Below, piece after piece: positions 1 to 9,569 of a DNA stretch of 64,000 nt. The notes beneath the pieces were generated by a model, which was not told the origin of the DNA, ran no database searches, and saw only the letters and a list, made by a program, of their open reading frames with translations. The stretch spans positions 62,001 to 126,000 of the forward strand of contig NZ_JACJOD010000008.1 in NCBI RefSeq assembly GCF_014695385.1, read 5' to 3'. The stretch comes from Trichocoleus sp. FACHB-46 (lineage in GTDB: Bacteria > Cyanobacteriota > Cyanobacteriia > FACHB-46). Both the position numbers and the translations under genes were made by a program. Numbering within the stretch: position 1 is the stretch's first letter; every line of letters begins with the position of its first letter.

Positions 1-125
1 ACTAGCTCATTGATTCAACCTTGTTAAGCTCTGCTCTGTAGAGGTTCTAGCTAGTTCATCTAACTCTCTCTAAGTATCAAAATAGCGAGTTAAAAAGTTT
101 GAGTTGTTCGGTTCTTTCTCAAGAA

Positions 126-133
126 GCGATCGC
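126..133. repeat. HIP1 octamer (one example of many)
   Basis: GCGATCGC, the highly iterated palindrome HIP1 typical of cyanobacterial genomes. This copy lies in the intergenic region before the TetR gene; many further copies occur inside genes and spacers across the whole window. The remainder of bases 1-424 shows no convincing gene. Confidence 0.9.
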
Positions 134-424
134 AATTACCGTACTGTAAAAGGCAGATTCTTTCAACTTTGTTGGTAGTCAATCGAAAGGTATTGTGGCG
201 AATGAAAAAATGCGTAAAAAAGCGAGTGTTTGGGTGACTCGCGCTCGCTGGTTTTTAGGAATTTCTTACTGACATTTAGTAGTAATCCTGAGTTAATGTT
301 CAAACGATAAATCACGAAGTTGCAACTTATGTAAGGTTATGTGAAAGTTTTACGGATTGATTGCTCACTTGATAGAAAATAACGATACTTGCTTTAACAG
401 CATGATCCCCATTTTTTAAGCTTT

Positions 425-1039
425 ATGCGAATTGGCAATCGACCGCCTCAATCGGAAGCAGAAACGCGAACTCGGATTCTGCAAGCTGCCCAACGATTAT
501 TCTCGCGCCAAGGTTACGACGGTACGACCACGCGAGATTTAGCTCAAGCAGCGGGTGTGGCAGAGGGGACGCTGTTTCGGCATTTTTCTAACAAGAAGGC
601 AATTTTGATTGAAGTTGCCACGCAGGGATGGATAGAGATTCTCACCGATTTGCTGACCGAGCTGAGTGAAATGGGTAGCTATAAGGCCGTGGCTCAGGTG
701 ATGCGACGACGGATGCTGAACCTGCACCAGAATATGGACATGCTGCGGGTTTGCTTTATGGAAGCGCAGTTCCACCCCGATTTGCGCGATCGCATCCAAC
801 TAGAAGTGGTCGATAAGATGACGGATGTGGCCGAAGCCTTCTTCCAGACCGCAATGGATCGCGGTGTTTATCGCCCCATGAATCCCAGAATAGTAGCTCG
901 TATCTTCTTGGGCATGTTTACGATCGCGGGTTTTAGTCAAGATACTGTGATGGGTGAGAAGGCTTCACCCAAAGCTATGCAGGAAATGGCCGAAGGTTTA
1001 GCCGATATTTTCCTCAACGGGGTTTTGGTTAAAGAGTAG
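425..1039 (+). CDS. TetR/AcrR family transcriptional regulator
   Basis: A 204-residue DNA-binding repressor-type protein. Residues about 12-60 form the TetR helix-turn-helix: the stretch RILQAAQRLFSRQGYDGTTT leads into an AGVAEGTLFRHF recognition helix and the usual FxNKxAIL end. The C-terminal 140 residues are helical and diverged, as expected for the ligand-binding and dimerisation domain, so the effector cannot be read. The ATG at 425 gives the normal family length but has no strong ribosome binding site. It ends 18 bases before the M24 peptidase, so the two are probably co-transcribed. The regulated genes are unknown; autoregulation is a common arrangement (inference). Confidence 0.9.
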   Translation: MRIGNRPPQSEAETRTRILQAAQRLFSRQGYDGTTTRDLAQAAGVAEGTLFRHFSNKKAILIEVATQGWIEILTDLLTELSEMGSYKAVAQVMRRRMLNLHQNMDMLRVCFMEAQFHPDLRDRIQLEVVDKMTDVAEAFFQTAMDRGVYRPMNPRIVARIFLGMFTIAGFSQDTVMGEKASPKAMQEMAEGLADIFLNGVLVKE

Positions 1040-1057
1040 AGCTGCTACGGTCTAGTT

Positions 1058-2443
1058 ATGCAAATTCCTAGCAATTCTGAAGCGCTTGCCAATGCCTTGC
1101 GCGATCGCCGTCAGCGCTTAGCCGCTTTGTTGGATGGCCCTGTGGTCCTGTGGTCTGGTGGCCGCAGTTCTCGTAACTTTCCCGCCAACGTGTATCCATT
1201 TCGGGCCAGTAGCCACTTTCTCTACTTTGCAGGCTTACCGCTGGAAAACGCAGCGATTCGGCTAGAAGCAGGGAAGCTGGAACTATTCATCGATGAAGGT
1301 ACGCCTGCGAGCGCGCTCTGGCACGGCTCCACCCTGACTCGTGACGAGATTGCTACAGCCATTGGTGCGGATGCTGCGTTTCCCTTAACCGATTTAGGGA
1401 TGCGATCAACTGGCGCGGCGACAATTCCGGTGCAAGATGCAGCCACTCGTCAGCAACAGGCGCAAATTCTGGAGCGATCGCTTCCTCCTGCCAATCAGCT
1501 CACCGGAAATGATTTGGCGCTAGCTCAGGCGATCGTGACTCTGCGGCTAACTCATGATGCTGCGGCGATCGCGGAGTTGAAGAAAGCAGCGGTGGCAACA
1601 GTAAATGCCCATCGTGTGGGGATGGCAGTCACCCCCGGTGCTAAAACCGAAGCGGCAGTCCGAGCTGCAATGGAAAGCGTGTTTGTGGCGCAGAATATGA
1701 CCTGTGCTTACAACAGCATTGTCACGGTGCAGGGTGAGGTGCTGCACAATGAGCAATATCACCACGCGCTGAAGTCAGGAGATTTGCTTTTGGCTGATGT
1801 AGGGGCAGAAACAACCAGCGGTTGGGCCGCAGATGTTACCCGGACTTGGCCCGTTTCGGGTAAGTTCTCACCCACTCAAAGAGTGCTCTATGAAGTGGTG
1901 CTAGCGGCCCATGATATTTGCATTGCCAAGCTAGAACCCGGAGTAGAGTATCGCGACATCCACCTCAGCGCTGCCTTGATCATTGCCGCAGGTCTACTAG
2001 ATTTAGGTATTTTGCGGGGCAAACCTGAAGATCTCGTTGCGATGGATGCTCATGCGCTGTTCTTCACTCACGGTGTGGGTCACATCTTGGGGATGGATGT
2101 GCATGATATGGAAGATCTAGGAGACTTAGCAGGCTACGAAACAGGGAGAAGCCGCAGCGATCGCTTTGGCCTCTGTTACTTAAGACTCGATCGCCCGTTA
2201 CGACCAGGAATGCTGGTAACAATTGAACCCGGTTTCTATCAAGTGCCTGCGATTTTGAATGACCCAGAGCGGCGATCGCGCTACAAGGATGTGGTGAATT
2301 GGGATCGGTTAGCTCAGTTTGCCGATGTGCGCGGGATTCGGATTGAAGATGATGTGTTGGTGACGGAATCAGCCTCTGAGGTCTTAACCGCAGCGCTCCC
2401 GACTAAAGCAGATGCGATCGAACAATTGGTCACGGGCGAATAA
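1058..2443 (+). CDS. M24 family aminopeptidase P-like metallopeptidase
   Basis: A 461-residue Xaa-Pro aminopeptidase-type enzyme, predicted to remove an N-terminal residue preceding proline from peptides in the cytoplasm. The N-terminal third matches the AMP_N domain (SSHFLYFAGLP). The C-terminal pita-bread domain shows the dimetal ligands in order: the two Asp of LLADVGAETTSGWAADVTR, the His of FFTHGVGHILGMDVHD, the Glu of TIEPGFY and the Glu of RIEDDVLV. All expected ligands are present, so it should be active. The length is normal. It follows the TetR gene by 18 bases. Naming it pepP is reasonable, but specificity within M24B is not certain. Confidence 0.9.
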   Translation: MQIPSNSEALANALRDRRQRLAALLDGPVVLWSGGRSSRNFPANVYPFRASSHFLYFAGLPLENAAIRLEAGKLELFIDEGTPASALWHGSTLTRDEIATAIGADAAFPLTDLGMRSTGAATIPVQDAATRQQQAQILERSLPPANQLTGNDLALAQAIVTLRLTHDAAAIAELKKAAVATVNAHRVGMAVTPGAKTEAAVRAAMESVFVAQNMTCAYNSIVTVQGEVLHNEQYHHALKSGDLLLADVGAETTSGWAADVTRTWPVSGKFSPTQRVLYEVVLAAHDICIAKLEPGVEYRDIHLSAALIIAAGLLDLGILRGKPEDLVAMDAHALFFTHGVGHILGMDVHDMEDLGDLAGYETGRSRSDRFGLCYLRLDRPLRPGMLVTIEPGFYQVPAILNDPERRSRYKDVVNWDRLAQFADVRGIRIEDDVLVTESASEVLTAALPTKADAIEQLVTGE

Positions 2444-2526
2444 ATACGGCGATCGGGCGATCGAAGTGTCATCAACTGCGATCGGTTCGCCCAATGATCA
2501 AATGTGTGGGGATTCGGATCAAGGAA

Positions 2527-3276
2527 TTAGCTAAACAGAGGCATTCCTTGAAGGTATTTTGAGAGCAGCATTGACGCAGGCAATATCCCGTAGGACCAGA
2601 CATTCATTGAAACAACCGTAGAGGCGAGTTGAGGACGAAGTTTTGGCATTAATAGCGAAAGAATCCAGCCTTCAACAATCAGATTAAACAAAAATCCAAT
2701 CAGCAATAAACCTGCAATGGGTGGTAAGAGCACATCTGGTTCTTGAGAAGTCTCAACAATGCGGTCTAGAGCCAAACTACCGTAGCTCATCCCAAGCAAT
2801 AAGATATAAACGCCTATTTGCCCTAAACCTTTGGTTAGCCCTAGAAAGTATCCTGTTCGGCGGCAAAACGTGGTCAGCATTAGTCCTAATATGACACCTT
2901 GAAATGCCAAAGTTATAAAACCGAAGGGTGGTAGACCAAAGGATATTACTGTCCCAAACACAACGGCAACCAACCCGCCAATATTGACTAGTAAAGATAA
3001 CCCAAAAGATTTGAGCCACCCCACTGACTCCTGATAGTGCAAGATTGCTGATTCAATCAGAAGGCTCAGCAGCAGAGGCAACCCGTAAAAAATTGCTGCA
3101 ACACCTAGAGGAAATGCAAGTAAAATCACAGCGCCTTCAGAACCACCTCCACAAGCTAAAACGGGCAAGGCAGTTGTTGCAACTAGTATCAATGCACCTA
3201 CTAGGGTTTTGATACTCGGAATAATGGGGCGACACAACAATGCCGTTAAGGTGTTTTTTGTAACAGTAGATTGCAT
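2527..3276 (-). CDS. Multi-pass membrane protein of unknown function
   Basis: A 249-residue hydrophobic protein that I do not recognise. About six transmembrane segments can be read, at roughly residues 22-44, 50-76, 86-110, 113-136, 148-168 and 180-205. The first is followed by a short Gly-rich ACGGGSEG loop; VLAC there could be a weak lipobox, but the continuing hydrophobic segments favour a plain integral membrane protein. It is convergent with the M24 peptidase. The sequence looks like genuine coding sequence throughout, without frameshifts. No enzymatic motif was seen. Confidence 0.7.
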   Translation of the reverse strand: MQSTVTKNTLTALLCRPIIPSIKTLVGALILVATTALPVLACGGGSEGAVILLAFPLGVAAIFYGLPLLLSLLIESAILHYQESVGWLKSFGLSLLVNIGGLVAVVFGTVISFGLPPFGFITLAFQGVILGLMLTTFCRRTGYFLGLTKGLGQIGVYILLLGMSYGSLALDRIVETSQEPDVLLPPIAGLLLIGFLFNLIVEGWILSLLMPKLRPQLASTVVSMNVWSYGILPASMLLSKYLQGMPLFS

Positions 3277-3414
3277 GACTGAATTTCTGGAATGGGTGGA
3301 GAGGTGAATACCTAAACTTCCCCCTTAGCAAGGGCTGAGCAAGGCGATCTCAACCCTAAACAACTTCTATACTGACTTCTGTGATTTCGGACAAGTATAA
3401 AAGCTTCTAAGCAC

Positions 3415-3444
3415 GTTTCAAGCATAAAGGTTTCAAGCATAAAG
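3415..3444. repeat. Perfect 15-bp tandem duplication
   Basis: GTTTCAAGCATAAAG occurs twice back to back (3415-3429 and 3430-3444) in the spacer between the divergent membrane protein and M3 peptidase genes. It is a simple direct duplication with no other visible role. Confidence 0.85.
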
Positions 3445-3579
3445 TTTGATTGCTGATTGGAAGGCGATCGCTTTTCTAACTGGAGGAGGGGCGATCGCAG
3501 ATGGGGTTTCCGCACTGGTTGTCTATGTCAGGCATTCGTTACAGTGAGGAGTAATAGATATGCCGAAGAAAAATAACTT

Positions 3580-5676
3580 ATGAGTGCAAGTGCCACCCTC
3601 ACCCAAAATCCCTTGCTGATTGGTAAAGGACTGCCCCCCTTTGATGCCATCAAGCCAGAGCATGTGGTTCCAGCCATTACCCAACTACTGCAAGAGCTAG
3701 AGCAAGAACTGGTGACTCTAGAAGCGAATGTGCAGCCCACTTGGAGCAGCTTGGTCGAACCCCTTGATCGTCTGAGCGATCGCATGGGTTGGAGTTGGGG
3801 GATCGTTGGGCACCTGATGGGGGTGAGAAACAGCCCAGAAATGCGGGAAGCCCATGAAACCATGCAGCCTCATGTGGTGCAGTTCTGGACCAAACTTGGT
3901 CAAAGCAAACCTGTCTATGAAGGCTTCAAAGCGCTGCGCGATAGTGATGCTTGGACTAACTTAGAACCTGCTCAAAAACGGATCGTCGAAGCTGCGATTC
4001 GGGAGGCGGAGCTGTCTGGTGTTGGGTTAGAAGGCGCAGCCAAAGAGCGCTTCAATGCCATTCAAATGGAAATGGCAGAGCTATCTACTCAGTTCTCTAA
4101 CCACGTGTTGGACGCCACCAAAGCCTTCAGCATGACGCTGACCACCCCGGAAGAAGTGGACGGGTTACCTCCTAGCTCGCTGAGTCTGGCTGCCCAAGCT
4201 GCCCGTGCCGCTGGAGAAGAAAATGCCACCGCAGAAAATGGCCCTTGGCGGATCACCCTCGACTTCCCCAGCTACGGCCCCTTCATGCAACACAGCACTC
4301 GCTCCGATTTGCGTGAAAAACTCTATAAAGCCTTCGTTAGCCGCGCTTCAGAGGGTGACCTCGACAATAAACCACTGATCGATCGCATCCTGACCTTACG
4401 GAAAGAGCAAGCCCAACTGCTCGGCTTTGATAACTATGCCGAACTCAGCTTAGCCAGCAAAATGGCTCCCAACGTGGCGGCGGTGGAGCAGTTGATGGAA
4501 GAACTGCGTCAAGTGAGCTACGATGCCGCAGTTAAAGATTTGGCTGACCTGAAAGCTTATGCCGCCTCCAAAGGAGAATCCGGCGAGCTGAAGCATTGGG
4601 ATGTCAGCTATTGGGCTGAGCGTCAGCGGGAAGAAAAATTTGCCTTCAACGACGAAGAACTGCGCCCCTACTTCCCCTTGCCCCAAGTTTTAGACGGTTT
4701 GTTTGGTCTCGCCAAGCGGCTATTCGGCGTCACCATCACCGCTGCCGATGGTCAGGCTCCGGTGTGGCACGAAGATGTGCGCTATTTTCAAATCTCCGAT
4801 GAGTCGGGAGAGGCGATCGCGTACTTCTACCTCGATGCCTACAGCCGTCCTGCTGAGAAGCGTGGCGGTGCCTGGATGGATGATTGCGTCAATCGGGCCA
4901 AGCTGACGGTGGAAGGGAAAGCTAGTACTCGTCTGCCTGTGGCTTACTTGGTCTGCAACCAAACGCCTCCCATTGACGGCAAGCCCAGCTTGATGAACTT
5001 CCGGGAAGTGGAAACGCTATTCCACGAGTTCGGTCACGGTCTCCAGCACATGCTGACCAAAGTCGATCACTCTGGAGCCGCTGGCATTCGCAACATCGAA
5101 TGGGATGCTGTGGAGTTGCCCAGCCAGTTCATGGAGAATTGGTGCTACGATCGCGCCACTTTATTCAGCATGGCGAAGCACTACGAAACGGGCGAAACCC
5201 TGCCAGAGCACTACTACGACAAGCTTGTGTCAGCGCGTAACTACATGAGCGGTAGCGGCATGTTGCGGCAGTTACACTTCAGCTTGCTCGACCTTGTCCT
5301 CCACGCCCACTATCAACCGGGTGGCAGCGAAACGGTGCAAGATGTGCGGCAACGCCTCGCTGAAACCACAACCGTGATGCCACCGCTCCCCGAAGATGAC
5401 TTCCTCTGCGCGTTTGGTCACATCTTTGCAGGCGGATATGCGGCTGGATACTACAGCTACAAGTGGGCGGAAGTCCTCAGTGCGGATGCTTTTGCAGCTT
5501 TTGAAGAAGCAGGCTTAGAGAACTCAGAGGCGATCGCAGATACAGGCAAGCGCTTCCGGGAAACTGTCCTAGCCCTGGGTGGCAGCCAACACCCGATGGA
5601 GGTGTTCAAAGCCTTCCGGGGTCGAGAACCCAGCACCGAGCCACTCCTCCGTCATAGTGGTTTAGTGGCAGCGTAG
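3580..5676 (+). CDS. prlC: M3 family oligopeptidase A-like zinc metallopeptidase
   Basis: A 698-residue thimet/oligopeptidase A family enzyme, predicted to cleave cytoplasmic oligopeptides. The zinc motif HEFGH starts at about residue 482 (LFHEFGHGLQHML), and the third ligand Glu lies downstream in VELPSQFMENW, so the active site is complete. The N terminus (PPFDAIKPEHVVPAI) is the typical start of this subfamily, which supports the ATG at 3580. The length matches the usual 680-700 residues, with no signal peptide. It is followed by a long hairpin at 5749-5783. The gene symbol is assigned by family resemblance. Confidence 0.93.
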   Translation: MSASATLTQNPLLIGKGLPPFDAIKPEHVVPAITQLLQELEQELVTLEANVQPTWSSLVEPLDRLSDRMGWSWGIVGHLMGVRNSPEMREAHETMQPHVVQFWTKLGQSKPVYEGFKALRDSDAWTNLEPAQKRIVEAAIREAELSGVGLEGAAKERFNAIQMEMAELSTQFSNHVLDATKAFSMTLTTPEEVDGLPPSSLSLAAQAARAAGEENATAENGPWRITLDFPSYGPFMQHSTRSDLREKLYKAFVSRASEGDLDNKPLIDRILTLRKEQAQLLGFDNYAELSLASKMAPNVAAVEQLMEELRQVSYDAAVKDLADLKAYAASKGESGELKHWDVSYWAERQREEKFAFNDEELRPYFPLPQVLDGLFGLAKRLFGVTITAADGQAPVWHEDVRYFQISDESGEAIAYFYLDAYSRPAEKRGGAWMDDCVNRAKLTVEGKASTRLPVAYLVCNQTPPIDGKPSLMNFREVETLFHEFGHGLQHMLTKVDHSGAAGIRNIEWDAVELPSQFMENWCYDRATLFSMAKHYETGETLPEHYYDKLVSARNYMSGSGMLRQLHFSLLDLVLHAHYQPGGSETVQDVRQRLAETTTVMPPLPEDDFLCAFGHIFAGGYAAGYYSYKWAEVLSADAFAAFEEAGLENSEAIADTGKRFRETVLALGGSQHPMEVFKAFRGREPSTEPLLRHSGLVAA

Positions 5677-5748
5677 TCTAAATCTAGTTAAACTTCTGGC
5701 AAATCAGATTTTTTGATGCTGCCAGCAGTCTATTGTTTCTCTTGAATC

Positions 5749-5783
5749 GAAGAGGGGTATCTATAGGTTAGATGCCCCTCTTC
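5749..5783 (+). terminator. Hairpin after the M3 peptidase gene
   Basis: A perfect 9-bp stem, GAAGAGGGG (5749-5757) with CCCCTCTTC (5775-5783), and a 17-base loop, 72 bases after the peptidase stop codon. The tail is not T-rich, so it may be a 3' stabilising hairpin rather than a canonical intrinsic terminator. Confidence 0.5.
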
Positions 5784-5957
5784 TCCGTATTTACCGGAAT
5801 ATCTAATCGAAAAACCGTCAAACAGCCGATCGAAATTCAGCTAATTTCACCGTCTCAGCCATCGATCTTTCAGATGAGACTAGAGCTAAAGCAAGCGAGA
5901 TCTGTAATCCAGACTGGCTGAGCGACAAAACTTAGCAGTGGCAGAAGGTGGGCAACC

Positions 5958-8741
5958 TTGGTAAGTCAAGCTCTTGATAATCAATCTCCGAAAACCCCAA
6001 GTATTAAAATGGCCCTGCCAACTTCCCCTGGTAAGCCCAGCCTCTGGTCAAACATGCAGCCCAAATGGTGGAAGGAGAGCCACCAGCTTTCTGCTTCCAA
6101 GCAACAAACAGCGGCTTTGCGGCGAAAAACTCTGTTGGCGGTTAGCTTGACGCTCACTAGTTTGCTAACTGTCTTGTATGCCGCCTCATCCACTGTCTTG
6201 ATGAGTAGCTTGCGTAAAGCAGAAGAACAAGATACTCGCTTAGCTTTGCATGGTGTCCTCGATACCATTGCTGGGACTGAAAATGACTTTAGCGGTCGGT
6301 TTACAGATTGGTCTGCTTGGGATGACACCTATAGGTTTGTAGAAGATGCTAATCCGCAATACATCAAAGCCAATCTAATTGCAGAGCAGCTCTCAGCTTT
6401 GAAAGTCAATGCAGTTGCTTTCGTCAACACAGCCAATCACATTGTTTACGCGACAGGCTTTGACATAGGCAAGCAGCAAAAAACCTTGCTCCCCCTCGCA
6501 CTACAGCAACAGCTATTTCCTGGGAGTGTACTCCTACAAGCTTTGCCACCAGGCGAGTATCGTCAAGGTCTGGTCTTATTGCCCAATGGACCGATGCTAG
6601 TGACGGCTCAACCAATTTTGCCTAGTAATGGAAAAGGGCCTAGACGGGGTACGGTCATCTTTGGGCGCTATTTAGATCTGACCAAGGTGAATCAATTCAC
6701 CCAGATCACTGGCTATCCGATCACGATTCATCGGATTGACGCAGCCCAACTCCCATCTGATTTTGCTTCGGCACGAGCCGCTTTATCTATTAAGAACCCC
6801 TCGCTAGTGCGCCCTCTGAACCAGGAAAAGGTGGCGGGCTATGCGTTGGTAAACGATATTTATGACCAGCCTGCCTTACTCGTGCGAGTTGAGTTAACTC
6901 GCAGCATTTATGAACAGGGGCATCGGCCTCTGTTTTACTTAGTTATCTTCTTGGTGGTGATTGGTCTGGTTTTCGGAGCTATTACTCAACTTTTGTTAGA
7001 AAAGCTAATTCTGTTTCAGCATGAGTGCCAAGAACGGGAGGCTCGCTATCGAGCGGTGGTGACTCAAGCGTCAGAAGGGATTTTTCTGATTGATGCTCAG
7101 ACAAAACAGTTTTTGGAAGCTAATGCGTCCTTTTTGCAACTGTTAGGCTACAGCGTTTCGCAACTCCTAGAACTCACCCTTTATGATGTTGCTGTTCTAG
7201 AGCGCGCGGCGCTAGACCAAGCCATGCAGCCTTTGCTGCAAGGAGAAACCCATCTCGCTAGCCAGCAACAGTACTGCGATCGCTGGGGTGGTCTGGTGCA
7301 TGTAGAGGTGAATGCCAATTTGATTGCCTATGCGGGTAGAGAAGCTTTTTGTATGGTGGTGCGAGATATCACTGAGCGTAAGCAGGCTGAGGATGCCTTG
7401 CGCGAGAGTGAACAACGTCTAGCTTGGCAGGCCAGCCATGATGCCCTCACTGGACTCGCCAACCGCCGAGAATTTGAGCGGTGTCTAGAGCAAGCCATTA
7501 CCAGTGTCTCGACGCAAGGCCAACAACATTACCTGTGTTATCTCGATTTGGATCAGTTCAAAATCATTAATGATACTTGTGGTCATCGAGCTGGAGATGA
7601 GTTACTGCGCCAGATTGCAGCGACTCTACAAGCTCAAGTGCGATCGACCGATATCTTAGCGCGGTTAGGCGGAGATGAATTTGGTCTGCTCCTGTATAAC
7701 TGTCAACTCGACCAAGCGCTCAAGATTGCCAATGCCTTGCGTTGGAGTTTGCAAGAGTTCCGGTTTCTCTGGCAAGGGCAAACCTTTAGCTTGGGGGTGA
7801 GCATCGGTTTGACCATGATCGACCAGAAAGAAGCGGACCTCAATAGCGTTCTTAGCGCGGCTGATGCTGCTTGCTATGCTGCCAAAAGCCGAGGCCGTAA
7901 CCGTGTTCACCTTTACCAAGCCGACGATATGGAGTTGGCAAAACAACAGGGGGAAATGCAGTGGGCCGTTCGCATTACTCAGGCTTTAGAGGAAGACCGT
8001 TTCTGCCTTTATTACCAGCCGATCGTGGCGACTCAACAGGCCCAGCTTCAGGAAGAGCACTACGAGGTTTTGCTGCGGCTCCGGGATGAGACAGGTAAAG
8101 TAGTGCCGCCAATGGCATTTCTTCCGGCTGCGGAACGCTATAACTTGATGCACTTGATCGATCGCTGGGTGATTCGCACGTTGTTTGCGGCTCAAGGGCA
8201 ACATTACCGTGCCGCTTGGCAGCGTTGCCAATCTGCTCCCGATCGCTGCCTTTATGCAATTAACCTCTCAGGCGCGAGTATCAATGACGATCAATTCATT
8301 GATTTTCTCCATGAGCAATTTGCGCTGCATCAGGTTCCACCTCAAGTCATCTGTTTTGAAATTACAGAAACAGTGGCGATCGCCAACTTGAACAAGGCAA
8401 TCCAACTGATGCGCGAACTGAAGCAGTTAGGATGCCGCTTTGCGCTTGATGATTTTGGTTCTGGTATGTCTTCATTTGCCTACCTGAAGAGCTTGCCCGT
8501 AGACTACCTTAAGATTGATGGCAACTTTATTAAAGATATTCTAGAAGACCCTACTGATATGGCTATGACAGAAGCCATCAACCAAGTAGGACACGTCATG
8601 GGCTTACAAACCATTGCTGAGTTTGTTGAGAACGATCGCATCTTTGAGGTGATTAAAGCGCTGGGAGTGGACTACGCTCAAGGCTACGGCATCGCCCACC
8701 CTCGGCCTTTTTCTACCGATCCCACCTCCGTTGAGGCATAA
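5958..8741 (+). CDS. CHASE4-PAS-GGDEF-EAL membrane protein (c-di-GMP turnover)
   Basis: A 927-residue membrane-bound cyclic-di-GMP protein. A transmembrane helix at about 57-80 and another at about 325-348 flank an external CHASE4 sensor (DFSGRFTDWSAWDDTYRF). A PAS domain follows (ARYRAVVTQASEGIFLI to DITERKQAE). The GGDEF domain has an intact RLGGDEFG near residue 571. The EAL domain reads EVLLR in place of EALLR but keeps FEITET, DDFGSG and YLKIDG. Both diguanylate cyclase and phosphodiesterase activity are therefore possible. The start chosen is TTG at 5958; ATG at 6009 is an alternative. It is monocistronic, with a 530-base empty spacer behind it. Confidence 0.92.
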   Translation: MVSQALDNQSPKTPSIKMALPTSPGKPSLWSNMQPKWWKESHQLSASKQQTAALRRKTLLAVSLTLTSLLTVLYAASSTVLMSSLRKAEEQDTRLALHGVLDTIAGTENDFSGRFTDWSAWDDTYRFVEDANPQYIKANLIAEQLSALKVNAVAFVNTANHIVYATGFDIGKQQKTLLPLALQQQLFPGSVLLQALPPGEYRQGLVLLPNGPMLVTAQPILPSNGKGPRRGTVIFGRYLDLTKVNQFTQITGYPITIHRIDAAQLPSDFASARAALSIKNPSLVRPLNQEKVAGYALVNDIYDQPALLVRVELTRSIYEQGHRPLFYLVIFLVVIGLVFGAITQLLLEKLILFQHECQEREARYRAVVTQASEGIFLIDAQTKQFLEANASFLQLLGYSVSQLLELTLYDVAVLERAALDQAMQPLLQGETHLASQQQYCDRWGGLVHVEVNANLIAYAGREAFCMVVRDITERKQAEDALRESEQRLAWQASHDALTGLANRREFERCLEQAITSVSTQGQQHYLCYLDLDQFKIINDTCGHRAGDELLRQIAATLQAQVRSTDILARLGGDEFGLLLYNCQLDQALKIANALRWSLQEFRFLWQGQTFSLGVSIGLTMIDQKEADLNSVLSAADAACYAAKSRGRNRVHLYQADDMELAKQQGEMQWAVRITQALEEDRFCLYYQPIVATQQAQLQEEHYEVLLRLRDETGKVVPPMAFLPAAERYNLMHLIDRWVIRTLFAAQGQHYRAAWQRCQSAPDRCLYAINLSGASINDDQFIDFLHEQFALHQVPPQVICFEITETVAIANLNKAIQLMRELKQLGCRFALDDFGSGMSSFAYLKSLPVDYLKIDGNFIKDILEDPTDMAMTEAINQVGHVMGLQTIAEFVENDRIFEVIKALGVDYAQGYGIAHPRPFSTDPTSVEA

Positions 8742-9273
8742 CCAATGAGCGGGATTTCGCGATCGCTGGCGCTATGGGCTATCAAATTTTACAGGTCACT
8801 GTTTTGCTTGCTACTGAGATGGGATCAAAATCAATCTAAAATTTTGAAGATTAAACCCAAAAACATGCTTAATTCAACAAAGGCAGCTCTTAGAACTTGA
8901 ACTAAATAGCGATCGTAGCCTGCTAAGATTCGGTCCTGAGAAATACGTAACGTTGTTGACTGTTTGGAGTTAAATCCATCCTCAAGAATGATTAATGTCA
9001 GCAAGAGCCCGGCCTATCCTAAAACAACTCCTGGCCTGAGGACCTGAACCGAAACTGAATTCCATGCTCATCAATGCTATTCAGCTTGCAGTCATGCCTT
9101 TAACCCAGACCAGTCTACAACAGTTGTAAATGAATCATGGAATTCATTAACTGAAGCAAGATTTTCTATTCCAATCAATTGCAGACCCAAATTTTGAGCT
9201 GTCTCAGAATCAATGGGGTGGTAACAAATCAGTTGTTTGATTGTTGAAAAGTTTTTATTGAGCTCTTTAAATT
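8742..9273. other. Intergenic region without a recognised gene
   Basis: About 530 bases between the GGDEF-EAL gene and the DUF1816 gene. No open frame with protein-like composition, tRNA or strong terminator was found. I checked by eye for the conserved Yfr1 motif ACUCCUCACAC and did not see it. Room exists for a promoter and leader or an unrecognised small RNA. Confidence 0.6.
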
Positions 9274-9561
9274 ATGTTTGGATTCTTTGTGTTTTTCGTT
9301 TTTTGCGTGGCGCTCTTCTTGCTGCTTAGTCGCAAGCAAGTTCAGAAAGATTCTGCTTGGTGGGTCGAGATTGTTACCTCCCAGCCTAAAGGCACCTATT
9401 ACTTTGGTCCTTTCAGCAATGTTGAAGAAGCCAATCACGCTCAATCTGGGTATGTGGAAGATCTAGAGGGAGAAGGCAGTAAGGTCATTGCAGTCCAGGT
9501 GAAATGGTGCCAGCCTAAAGAACTGACGATTGTGGAAGAAGAACAGTTGACTTATAGCTAG
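9274..9561 (+). CDS. DUF1816 domain protein
   Basis: A 95-residue cyanobacterial protein. A hydrophobic N-terminal segment (residues 2-18, rich in Phe and Leu) is followed by the compact DUF1816 pattern: WWVEIVT, TYYFGPF, EA near position 51, GYVEDLEGEGS, then a C-terminal CQPKELTI. The family is essentially restricted to cyanobacteria and has no assigned role. Here the N-terminal hydrophobic stretch could anchor it in a membrane. It converges on the CAP-domain gene with only 8 bases between stop codons, and no terminator separates them. Confidence 0.8.
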   Translation: MFGFFVFFVFCVALFLLLSRKQVQKDSAWWVEIVTSQPKGTYYFGPFSNVEEANHAQSGYVEDLEGEGSKVIAVQVKWCQPKELTIVEEEQLTYS

Positions 9562-9569
9562 GCGATCGC

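Noticed and set aside
3312-3515. 67-codon minus-strand frame
   Set aside because: It spans the 15-bp tandem duplication and low-complexity spacer, with no family resemblance.
8742-9273. Possible Yfr1 or 6S RNA in the spacer
   Set aside because: The conserved Yfr1 core motif and a convincing long hairpin were not found by eye.
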